In this document: positions 16,633 through 24,939 of the stretch, piece after piece
Position numbering within the stretch: position 1 is the stretch's first letter
Layout of the letters: every line of letters starts with the position of its first letter
NCBI GenBank assembly: GCA_024639165.1
Contig: JAHEIX010000003.1
Coordinates: forward strand, 248,001-312,000
Source of the DNA: UBA7446 sp024639165
GTDB lineage: Bacteria; Bacteroidota; Bacteroidia; Flavobacteriales; Flavobacteriaceae
DNA: 64,000 nucleotides
Direction of reading: 5' to 3'
Program-made: the position numbers and the translations under genes
Notes under the pieces: model-generated
The model's input: the letters and a program-made list of their open reading frames with translations, nothing else
The model's database searches: none
Told to the model about the DNA's origin: nothing

Positions 16633-17989
16633 CCGCTTCTATTTTATCAATTTTAACCTCCATATTAGCTTGCGATTTTGCCTCGCCATACAAACGTATG
16701 ATGGGTTCCGTATTGGATTTGCGCAAGTGAATCCACGAATCGTCAAAGTCGATTTTAACCCCGTCAATAGTGGTTACACGTGCATCTGCAAAAGCGGTTG
16801 CAACGGCAGCGAGTAAAGCATCTGCATCCCAAGATGGTGAGAGTTCAATTTTCTTTTTATGCATCACATAGGCTGCATAACGTTCTTTGAGTGCAGATAC
16901 GCTTGTGTTTTCTTTTGCTAAATGAGACAAGAACAGGGCAATACCAACAAGTGCGTCACGACCGTAGTGCAATGCAGGAAGAATAATACCGCCATTACCT
17001 TCGCCCCCAATTAGGGCTTTGACCTCTTTCATCTTAGCAACAACGTGTACCTCGCCTACTGCACTTGCGTGATACTTGACACCATAATCGTTTGCTAAAT
17101 CTGCAAGCGCCCTTGAAGAAGACAAATTAGATACAAGAGGACCTTTTTCAGATTGAAGCATATAATCGGCACAAGCCACAAGCGTGTATTCTTCGCCAAA
17201 CAAAAGACCGTTTTCATCCATAAACACCAGACGATCCACATCGGGATCCACAGCAATACCCAAATCTGCATGTTGCGCAGTTACGGCAGCTGACAAATCG
17301 ATAAGGTGTTCTTTTAATGGCTCTGGATTGTGTGGAAACTCGCCATTTGGCGTACAATGAATTTTATGCACTTTTACCCCAAGTTGTTCCAGTAACATCG
17401 GAACCGCAATCCCCCCAGATGAATTAACACCATCTACAACCGCACAAAATCCTGCTGCTTTTATGGCAGCAACATGTACCTGTGGAAGGCTAAGAATCGC
17501 ATCAATATGTGCTGAAAGTGCATCTGTAACTACACTGATTTTTCCTAGCGCATCTACACCAACAAACGCATACGACTGATCGTTTACATATTGCATCAGT
17601 TCAGCTCCATCTTCAGCACTGATAAATTCACCTTTGTTGTTTAATAATTTTAACGCATTCCATTGCTTGGGGTTGTGACTGGCAGTAATGATAATACCGC
17701 CCTGCGCTTGTTTCCGAACTACTTCCATTTCAACGGTGGGAGTTGTAGAAAGCCCCACATCAATCACATCAATACCAAGACTAACAAGGGTCTGTTGCAC
17801 CAGCGCTTGAACCATTGGGCCCGAGATGCGCGCATCACGACCTACTACTACAATGGCCGACTGATGTTTGGTTTTGATCCAACTGCCGTAAGCTGCTGCA
17901 AACGCAACCACATCAACAGGTGTAAGGTTGTCATTGATTTCGCCACCAATAGTACCACGAATACCCGAAACAGACGCAATTAAAGTCAT
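16604..17989 (-). CDS. glmM: Phosphoglucosamine mutase-type phosphohexomutase
   Basis: A 461-residue alpha-D-phosphohexomutase. Signatures in order are the N-terminal SVSGIRGTIGG, the phosphoserine loop TASHNPKQWNALK, the Mg-binding DPDVDRL, the sugar-binding GEGNGGIILP and the phosphate-binding C-terminal RKSNTEPIIRLYGEA. The annotation as GlmM (glucosamine-6-P to glucosamine-1-P) is the usual one for flavobacterial homologues, although the loop sequences do not exclude other hexose phosphates. A TATATTTG sequence upstream on this strand could be its promoter. The 3' end overlaps the acyltransferase by 29 bases. Confidence 0.85.
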   Translation of the reverse strand: MTLIASVSGIRGTIGGEINDNLTPVDVVAFAAAYGSWIKTKHQSAIVVVGRDARISGPMVQALVQQTLVSLGIDVIDVGLSTTPTVEMEVVRKQAQGGIIITASHNPKQWNALKLLNNKGEFISAEDGAELMQYVNDQSYAFVGVDALGKISVVTDALSAHIDAILSLPQVHVAAIKAAGFCAVVDGVNSSGGIAVPMLLEQLGVKVHKIHCTPNGEFPHNPEPLKEHLIDLSAAVTAQHADLGIAVDPDVDRLVFMDENGLLFGEEYTLVACADYMLQSEKGPLVSNLSSSRALADLANDYGVKYHASAVGEVHVVAKMKEVKALIGGEGNGGIILPALHYGRDALVGIALFLSHLAKENTSVSALKERYAAYVMHKKKIELSPSWDADALLAAVATAFADARVTTIDGVKIDFDDSWIHLRKSNTEPIIRLYGEAKSQANMEVKIDKIEAAIAAFVASA

Positions 17990-18002
17990 ACTTTTGTTTT
18001 GT

Positions 18003-18010
18003 CAAATATA
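18003..18010 (-). promoter_or_regulatory. Candidate -7 box TATATTTG for the phosphomutase
   Basis: Read on the minus strand this is TATATTTG, fitting TAnnTTTG, 14 bases before the ATG of the gene ending at 16604. No -33 TTG is evident. Confidence 0.4.
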
Positions 18011-18025
18011 CGCATACAGACGCAT

Positions 18026-18613
18026 ATGAATTATTTAGCGCACTTGGCCTTATCCTATCCAGCAACTGGCTTGGTTGTGGGTAACTTTATAGGAGACCAT
18101 ATACGCAATAAAGACTTGGATACATTCACAAAAGAAGTTCAATTGGGAGTTGAAATGCATCGGAGCATTGACACTTTTACAGACACGCACCCATTATCAA
18201 TAGCCATAAGACAAACGCTCTTTAAGGAATATCGACACATAGGCAGAATACTGGTTGACATCTATTACGATCACTTTTTAGCACTTCATTTTGAAACATT
18301 TCACAGACAATCTTTAGCGTTATTCAACAGTGAGACAACCGTTTTACTGCAACAACATGCGGGCATTATGCCCCTTTCTGCACAAGGCTATCTTAGGGGA
18401 ATGAAAGCACAAAACTGGCTGCTGGAATACAGCAGTATAGCAGGCATTGATATTATTCTTACTAAAATGGCAAATCGCTCGGGTTTACACCCCTTAAAAA
18501 CAGCTGCCAAAACACTTGAAGAGCACTACCCTTTTTTCCAAGCACAATTTTTAAAATTTTATCCCGAACTCTTGCGCCATTGTGAATCCTTTAAAAAAGA
18601 AGCACTTCACTAA
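18026..18613 (+). CDS. acpH: Acyl carrier protein phosphodiesterase-like protein
   Basis: A 195-residue protein beginning MNYLAHLALSYPATGLVVGNFIGDHIRN, which is the characteristic start of the AcpH family (DUF479, HD-like fold). The upstream in-frame start at 17999 adds nine residues and would overlap the divergent promoter, so ATG 18026 is preferred. Conserved metal-site residues include the early His and Asp, HRSIDTFTDTHP and YYDHFLA. AcpH removes the phosphopantetheine arm from ACP. The flavobacterial members' activity is inferred from E. coli AcpH. uvrA follows after about 40 bases. Confidence 0.85.
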   Translation: MNYLAHLALSYPATGLVVGNFIGDHIRNKDLDTFTKEVQLGVEMHRSIDTFTDTHPLSIAIRQTLFKEYRHIGRILVDIYYDHFLALHFETFHRQSLALFNSETTVLLQQHAGIMPLSAQGYLRGMKAQNWLLEYSSIAGIDIILTKMANRSGLHPLKTAAKTLEEHYPFFQAQFLKFYPELLRHCESFKKEALH

Positions 18614-18656
18614 AAAACTTGACTAAAATCAATTATATTCGAAGCTTGACTTGGCT

Positions 18657-21482
18657 ATGAAAGATGCGATTATTGTTAAAGGTACGCGGGTACACAACTT
18701 GCAAGATATTGATGTGGAAATTCCACGTAATGAGCTTGTTGTGATTACAGGTCTTTCTGGCAGCGGTAAATCTTCACTTGCTTTTGATACCGTATATGCC
18801 GAAGGACAACGACGTTATATTGAAACCTTCTCTGCCTATGCACGTCAATTCTTAGGGGCATTAGAACGCCCTGACGTTGATAAAATTGATGGACTCTCTC
18901 CGGTCATTGCCATTGAACAGAAAACCACGGGCAGAAGTCCAAGGTCTACTGTTGGCACCATCACAGAAGTATATGACTTCTTACGACTGTTGTATGCTCG
19001 TGCTGCTGATGCGTACAGCTTTGAGACCAACGAGAAAATGGTACAATACACGGATACCGAAATTCAAGCTGCTATCGCATCGTCCTACAAAGACAAAAAA
19101 ATTGCCATACTCGCCCCCGTCGTACAATCGAGAAAGGGACACTACCGCGAACTCTTTGCTTCCATTTTCAAACAGGGATTCACAAGAGTGCGTACCGATG
19201 GAACTTTTGTAGAATTGGTGCCTAATTTTAAACTTGATCGGTATAAAAATCACGATATTGAAATAGTTATCGATCGGTTGCTTGTCAAAACTTCAAAAAC
19301 CGACAGCAAACGCCTAGCAGATAGCATAGAAACCGCCATGTATCACGGCAATGACATGCTGATGATTTATGATTACGAAACAGAAAACACACGCTTCTAC
19401 AGCCGTAAATTAATGTGTCCTAGCAGCGGTATTTCCTATGCAGCCCCAGAGCCGAACACCTTTTCTTTTAACTCTCCTAAAGGCATGTGTCCTGCTTGCA
19501 ACGGTTTGGGTGTGGTGCATAAAGTCAATCATAAAAAAATCATTCCCGACACTACGGTCTCCATCAAGGCTGGTGGTATTACCCCGTTAGGAGAAGAAAA
19601 AAGCAATTGGACATTTAAGCAAATGAACAGCATCGCCCAACGCTATAATTTTTCGCTTACAGATCCGATAAAAGACATCCCTAAAGACGGCATGGAAGTC
19701 ATTTTATATGGGGGCAACGAACATTTTTCTGTAGCATCTAAGTCTTTAGGCATCACTAGGGATTACAACATTGATTATGGCGGTGTCATTCCATTTTTAG
19801 AGCATCAGTTCAAAGAGGCACATACCGCTGCGCTCAAACGTTGGGCCAAGGGCTTTATGGATGAAATCAAATGCCCTAGCTGCGCGGGCTCAAGGCTCAG
19901 AAAAGAAGCCCTTTTCTTTAAAGTTGGCGACAAAGGAATTGCTGATTTGACCGAAATGGACATTGCCCAATTACATAGCTGGGTGCAAGGCATTCGTTCT
20001 GCCTTATCCGAAAAGCAACGTATTATTGCGCATGAAGTACTGGTCGAAATAGAAAAGCGCTTGCAGTTTCTTCTAGATGTTGGATTAGAATATCTCTCTT
20101 TAAACCGAAGTGCCAAAACACTTTCTGGAGGCGAAGCACAACGCATTCGTTTGGCTACACAAATTGGAGCTCAATTGGTTGGCGTACTGTACATTTTGGA
20201 CGAACCTAGCATAGGGCTGCACCAACGTGACAACGAAAAGCTCATAGAATCACTTATGCAATTACGTGATATCGGCAATTCGGTAATTGTAGTAGAGCAC
20301 GACAAAGACATCATGCTCAAAGCAGATTACCTAATCGATATGGGACCAGGCGCTGGACGTCACGGTGGAAAGGTGGTAGCGGCAGATCATCCCATGCAGA
20401 TGAAGCAGATGGATACAGACACAGCAGCTTATTTGACGGGTAAAAAGCAAATTGAAGTTCCAAAAGAAAGACGGTTAGGAAACGGAAAAAAACTTGAATT
20501 AAAAGGTTGTACAGGGAATAACCTCAAACAGGTAGACCTCAGCATACCACTTGGCAGCATGATTGGTGTTACAGGGGTTTCAGGCAGTGGGAAATCCACG
20601 CTGATAAACGAAACCCTTTATCCAATTCTAAATCAGCATTTCTTTAAAGCAGTTAAGAAGCCCCTACCCTACAATTCAATCAAAGGTTTGGCACACATTG
20701 ACAAAGTAATTGACATCAACCAATCTCCCATTGGCCGTACCCCTCGAAGTAATCCTGTAACCTACACAGGCGTTTTTGGAGAAATTCGCCAATTGTTTAC
20801 CAAAACACCAGAGGCGCTGATACGCGGTTATAAGCCTGGCAGGTTTAGCTTTAATGTCAAAGGCGGTCGTTGTGAAACCTGTCAAGGCGCAGGCGTAAAA
20901 ACCATTGAAATGAACTTTTTGCCTGATGTATATGTGCATTGTGATGCGTGCTACGGTAAAAGATTCAATAGAGAAACACTAGAAATCAAGTATCGAAATA
21001 AAAATATAAGCGACGTTTTAGAGATGACGATCAACGATGCGTGCCGCTTTTTTGAGCCATATCCCAAAATTTATCGTAAATTAAAAACCATTCAAGACGT
21101 TGGATTGGGGTACATTACACTTGGACAACAATCTACAACGCTCTCAGGTGGCGAAGCCCAACGCATCAAGTTGGCTACTGAATTATCCAAAAAAGATACA
21201 GGCCAAACCTTGTATATTTTGGATGAGCCTACCACGGGGTTACACTTTGAGGACATTCGGGTACTGATGAACGTACTCAACCGATTGGTCGACAAAGGAA
21301 ACACCATGATTATCATCGAACACAATATGGATGTAATCAAACAGATGGATCATATCATAGATATAGGTCCTGAAGGTGGGGCGAAAGGCGGTACCATATG
21401 TTGTACAGGAACACCTGAGGAAATCGTTAAAAACAAGTCTAACCATACTGCCCGTTTTTTACGGCAGGAATTAAACACATAA
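18657..21482 (+). CDS. uvrA: Excinuclease ABC subunit A
   Basis: Damage-recognition ATPase of nucleotide excision repair, 941 residues from ATG 18657 (a TTG at 18651 is also in frame). It has two ABC ATPase modules: Walker A GLSGSGKSSLAF and GVSGSGKSTLIN, signature motifs LSGGEAQRIRLA and LSGGEAQRIKLA, and Walker B motifs YILDEPSIGLH and YILDEPTTGLH. The zinc modules are seen as CPSSG...CPACNG, CPSC and CETCQGAG...CDACYG. Length is normal. The LOG-family gene begins three bases after its stop, and these genes probably share a transcript. Confidence 0.98.
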   Translation: MKDAIIVKGTRVHNLQDIDVEIPRNELVVITGLSGSGKSSLAFDTVYAEGQRRYIETFSAYARQFLGALERPDVDKIDGLSPVIAIEQKTTGRSPRSTVGTITEVYDFLRLLYARAADAYSFETNEKMVQYTDTEIQAAIASSYKDKKIAILAPVVQSRKGHYRELFASIFKQGFTRVRTDGTFVELVPNFKLDRYKNHDIEIVIDRLLVKTSKTDSKRLADSIETAMYHGNDMLMIYDYETENTRFYSRKLMCPSSGISYAAPEPNTFSFNSPKGMCPACNGLGVVHKVNHKKIIPDTTVSIKAGGITPLGEEKSNWTFKQMNSIAQRYNFSLTDPIKDIPKDGMEVILYGGNEHFSVASKSLGITRDYNIDYGGVIPFLEHQFKEAHTAALKRWAKGFMDEIKCPSCAGSRLRKEALFFKVGDKGIADLTEMDIAQLHSWVQGIRSALSEKQRIIAHEVLVEIEKRLQFLLDVGLEYLSLNRSAKTLSGGEAQRIRLATQIGAQLVGVLYILDEPSIGLHQRDNEKLIESLMQLRDIGNSVIVVEHDKDIMLKADYLIDMGPGAGRHGGKVVAADHPMQMKQMDTDTAAYLTGKKQIEVPKERRLGNGKKLELKGCTGNNLKQVDLSIPLGSMIGVTGVSGSGKSTLINETLYPILNQHFFKAVKKPLPYNSIKGLAHIDKVIDINQSPIGRTPRSNPVTYTGVFGEIRQLFTKTPEALIRGYKPGRFSFNVKGGRCETCQGAGVKTIEMNFLPDVYVHCDACYGKRFNRETLEIKYRNKNISDVLEMTINDACRFFEPYPKIYRKLKTIQDVGLGYITLGQQSTTLSGGEAQRIKLATELSKKDTGQTLYILDEPTTGLHFEDIRVLMNVLNRLVDKGNTMIIIEHNMDVIKQMDHIIDIGPEGGAKGGTICCTGTPEEIVKNKSNHTARFLRQELNT

Positions 21483-21485
21483 GTT

Positions 21486-22160
21486 ATGGCAAATACATGG
21501 ACAGAAATGAAATCGAGCAACTCCTGGCTAACCTTTAAAATCATGGGAGAATTTGTCTCGGGTTTTGAACAAATGGGTATGATAAAGCCCTGTGTATCGA
21601 TATTTGGATCGGCACGTACAAAACCCACGGATAGCTATTACAACGAAACCGTTGAAATTGCAGAGAAAATAGTCAAGCAAGGTTTTGGTGTGATCACGGG
21701 TGGCGGACCTGGGCTCATGGAGGCTGCTAACAAAGGCGCACAACAAGGAGATGGAACATCAGTTGGACTTGTTATTGAATTGCCTTTTGAGCAAGAGATA
21801 AACCCATTCATTGACAACGATAAACGCATCAATTTTGATTACTTTTTTGTGCGCAAAGTGATGTTTATTAAATACGCCCAAGCATTTGTAGTGATGCCTG
21901 GAGGGTTTGGTACTCTAGACGAACTCTTTGAAGCCCTAACGCTTATTCAAACAGAAAAAATTAAAAAATTTCCCATCGTTTTGTTTGGTTCAGACTTCTG
22001 GGGTGGGCTAATTGATTGGATTAAAAACACACTTCTTACAGAATATCAGAACATTAGCCCCGAGGACTTGGACTTAATCAAAGTAGTTGATGATGTTGAT
22101 GAAGCAGTAAAACACGTATCACAATTCCACACCAAACGGAAATTCACTCCTAACTTCTAA
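21486..22160 (+). CDS. LOG-family protein (TIGR00730, phosphoribohydrolase-like)
   Basis: A 224-residue Rossmann-like protein with the nucleotide-binding motif ITGGGPGLMEAANKGA and the catalytic PGGFGTLDELFE of the LOG (lonely guy) family. Characterised members release the base from nucleoside monophosphates such as cytokinin ribotides. It is the longer TIGR00730 type common beside DNA repair genes in Flavobacteria. It lies three bases after uvrA and three bases before the M1-like gene, so the three form a compact unit. The biological substrate in this organism is unknown. Confidence 0.92.
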   Translation: MANTWTEMKSSNSWLTFKIMGEFVSGFEQMGMIKPCVSIFGSARTKPTDSYYNETVEIAEKIVKQGFGVITGGGPGLMEAANKGAQQGDGTSVGLVIELPFEQEINPFIDNDKRINFDYFFVRKVMFIKYAQAFVVMPGGFGTLDELFEALTLIQTEKIKKFPIVLFGSDFWGGLIDWIKNTLLTEYQNISPEDLDLIKVVDDVDEAVKHVSQFHTKRKFTPNF

Positions 22161-22163
22161 GTA

Positions 22164-24896
22164 TTGCGCCACATATTCAGATTTTTTTTATTGCTACACG
22201 CTTTTGGATATACCCAAAACACCTATGATATTAAGGTCAAATTTAGTGATGTCGATGCACCATTGGCCATTACTCAAAACATACGATGGACAAACGATAG
22301 CGATGTACCGGTAAAGACCGTTTATCTTTTGGACTGGAACCACGCCTATTCATCTGAACGAAGTCAGTTAGGCTATTTTTTGGCGAACGAATTTGATTAT
22401 AAATTGATTCGTGCCAGCAAGAAAAATCAAGGATACACAGATATTAAAGAAATGTATCGTGACGGTCACATGCTCAAATGGGAAAGGCAACAAGACAAAC
22501 GAGAGGCCATCAAAATACATTTCGATGATGCCATTGCACCAAATAGTTCTATTGATTTTAATGTAGTGTACACCGTTAAACTACCAGATGCAACAAAGTT
22601 TAAGTATGGTATGTCCAAAGACCAGTTGTTTACCTACCACTGGCATTTGGTTTTGGGTACTCTAAATAGTGATGGCAGTTGGGGGGCAAACACCAATTTT
22701 GGCTTTGGCACACCCATGAGCTCAGCTGCGGAAGTGCGTTATCATTTTGATACTCATCAGGATTTTGAGTTGCTGCTACCGGCAAAAAATACCACATCAA
22801 TTGCTCCCCTGCTGTTAACGCGGCTTAAGGCGTTTCAAACATTATCTTTTGGGAACGCAACCCTAATAACAGATATGATTCCTGTTGATGAAACAATTGG
22901 TTTGGCGTCTCATTTAAAAAATATTGAGGCCTTTCTAATGCGCAATTTTGAAGATGTAGATGCGCAAACCATCTGGGCTTTTGAAGAGGACTACAAATCC
23001 TATTCCTTGTTAGCACTTGAATCTATTCCTTCATTCCTAAAGGCTTTTGACAAAGCGCAAGTAGTAGAATTAAAATTACTTAAAAGTTTATTGCATTGGC
23101 ATATAACCCATAAATACGGACAGACGAATAAACAATCGGACTGGATTTTAGACGGGTTGCCTAATTTTCTATGGAACCAATATGTACAAGAACACTATCC
23201 GAATCTACCCATGACAGGGACGTTACGCGATTTGCCATTTGTAAAAAACTATCACTTTGCCCAAGCACCCTATCACCGTAGTTGGGAGTTGTCCACCAAC
23301 GTATCTACCAACAAAAACAGGGGGCAAGCGCTTACCACTCCTAAAAGATGCCTGACTCGTTATAACCGAAGGATAGCAAACCCCAGTCGTGCTGCCTTGG
23401 CTTTGATGTATTTAGACCATTATATTGGCGATGGTGTCCTTACAAGTACACTAAAAGACATTCCCAAAAGTTCGTTGTCAAATGCTGTTTTAAAGAAGCA
23501 ATTACAGCAAAAGACCGACAAACCACTAGACTGGTTTTTTGATCATTACATCCATTTGGATAATAATGTAGACCTAAAGCTTCAAGGCAAAAAATTCAAT
23601 GCTGAAATTTCGCGAATTCAAATCAGCAGTACCCAACCGGATATAGCAATTCCAGTCAAAAAGATTTTGACTAGTGGTGCTGAGCAAACTGATTGGCTTT
23701 TGAGCCAAGACCTGCCCTTTGAACAAAACTATAAAAACGCTGAAGTAAAAACGTTTACTATAAACGAAAACCACTACATCCCAGAGCAACAATTAAACAA
23801 CAACACCTACCAGCTTGGTAACGGACTGTTTCGCAACAACTTAAAATTTAGGTTCTTACAGGACATTTCAGAGAGCGGTACGGCATTACTGCTTTATAAG
23901 CCTGAGTTTGCCTACAATTATTATGATGGACTGCTAGGCGGCATTTCAATAGCGAACAGCAGCATTTTAGCCAATAAATATCGCTTTAAATTTAGCCCCC
24001 AATATGGTGTCAAGCGACAACAAATAAGTGGTATGGGCTATGTGATAGCAGATTTTTACAACGAAAATAGCAGTCATTATTTAACCCGAATTAACCTATT
24101 TGGCTCGTCGTATCACTATGCGCCCCAATTGCGTTACACCGTTTTTACGCCTTCATTGTTATTCTATTACCGTCCAAAGGGGATTCAAAACAAAGAGCGT
24201 TCATCATTACAGATACGCCACGTATCAATACGATTAGATGATTTGTCCGCAGAAGACGAACGAAGGGGATATGGCATAAGCTTGGCTAGCTTTCAGTCTC
24301 GAAAAGGTACCGCATTGGACAATTTCTCGTACAAGATTGAAGCACAAATGGCTCGTAATTTTAAAAAACTAAGCCTTGATAGTGAATACATTACCTATTA
24401 CGGGCCCAACAGAAGGTGGACCATGCGGATATTTGCAGGTACATTCTTGTCCAATAGCTCAAACGACAGCTATTATGATTTTAACGTATCTCGAGTCAAT
24501 GATTATTTATTTCAATATGATCTCTATGGGCGTTCAGAAGCAGAGGGCTTTTTCAGTCAACAATACATTAAAGCCGAAGGCGCATTGCGCACTACAGGCA
24601 ATCTAACAAGCGCTAACCAATGGCTGATGACCGCACAATCGGCTACAACGATTTGGCGATGGATTGAGGGATACGCCGAAATTGGGTGGGTCAAAAGTAA
24701 GTTTCAAACACCCGAAACCCATTGGGGTACTGGCATAACCTTTAATCTCGTTCCGGACTTTTTTGAAGTACATTTCCCTATTTACAATTCGAATGGCGCC
24801 GTGTATGCAAACAACGCCTATCCCAAACACATACGTTTTCAATTATCCCTTCGCCCAGCATCTCTAGCTAAGCTATTTTCACGAAGTTGGTTCTAG
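22164..24896 (+). CDS. M1 peptidase-like outer-membrane protein with degenerate active site
   Basis: A 910-residue secreted protein from a TTG start, with a short signal peptide (FRFFLLLHAFGYTQ). Residues about 20-200 resemble the M1 aminopeptidase N-terminal beta domain (ITQNIRWTNDSDVPVKTVYLLDWNHAYSS-type saddle). The region around HWHITHKYGQ and DWILDGLPNFLWNQYV aligns with the M1 HExxH and WLNEGFA blocks, but the catalytic Glu and the NEGF Glu appear lost. From about residue 550 onward there are many alternating hydrophobic/aromatic strands (FRNNLKFRFLQDI, YRFKFSPQYGVK, SSLQIRHVSIRL), consistent with an outer-membrane beta-barrel. It probably has a binding or structural role. It belongs to the uvrA unit. 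Confidence 0.7.
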   Translation: MRHIFRFFLLLHAFGYTQNTYDIKVKFSDVDAPLAITQNIRWTNDSDVPVKTVYLLDWNHAYSSERSQLGYFLANEFDYKLIRASKKNQGYTDIKEMYRDGHMLKWERQQDKREAIKIHFDDAIAPNSSIDFNVVYTVKLPDATKFKYGMSKDQLFTYHWHLVLGTLNSDGSWGANTNFGFGTPMSSAAEVRYHFDTHQDFELLLPAKNTTSIAPLLLTRLKAFQTLSFGNATLITDMIPVDETIGLASHLKNIEAFLMRNFEDVDAQTIWAFEEDYKSYSLLALESIPSFLKAFDKAQVVELKLLKSLLHWHITHKYGQTNKQSDWILDGLPNFLWNQYVQEHYPNLPMTGTLRDLPFVKNYHFAQAPYHRSWELSTNVSTNKNRGQALTTPKRCLTRYNRRIANPSRAALALMYLDHYIGDGVLTSTLKDIPKSSLSNAVLKKQLQQKTDKPLDWFFDHYIHLDNNVDLKLQGKKFNAEISRIQISSTQPDIAIPVKKILTSGAEQTDWLLSQDLPFEQNYKNAEVKTFTINENHYIPEQQLNNNTYQLGNGLFRNNLKFRFLQDISESGTALLLYKPEFAYNYYDGLLGGISIANSSILANKYRFKFSPQYGVKRQQISGMGYVIADFYNENSSHYLTRINLFGSSYHYAPQLRYTVFTPSLLFYYRPKGIQNKERSSLQIRHVSIRLDDLSAEDERRGYGISLASFQSRKGTALDNFSYKIEAQMARNFKKLSLDSEYITYYGPNRRWTMRIFAGTFLSNSSNDSYYDFNVSRVNDYLFQYDLYGRSEAEGFFSQQYIKAEGALRTTGNLTSANQWLMTAQSATTIWRWIEGYAEIGWVKSKFQTPETHWGTGITFNLVPDFFEVHFPIYNSNGAVYANNAYPKHIRFQLSLRPASLAKLFSRSWF

Positions 24897-24922
24897 TAGA
24901 TTAACGCTAGTCCTATTTTTCG

Positions 24923-24930
24923 TAAATTTG
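24923..24930 (+). promoter_or_regulatory. Candidate -7 box TAAATTTG for the E1 fusion
   Basis: TAAATTTG fits TAnnTTTG and ends ten bases before the ATG at 24940. It overlaps the alternative TTG start at 24928, which argues for the ATG. The leader would be very short. Confidence 0.45.
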
Positions 24931-24939
24931 CAAAACTTT

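Noticed and set aside
24928..24939. TTG start of the E1 fusion at 24928
   Set aside because: The TTG lies within the -7 box TAAATTTG, so the ATG at 24940 is more likely.
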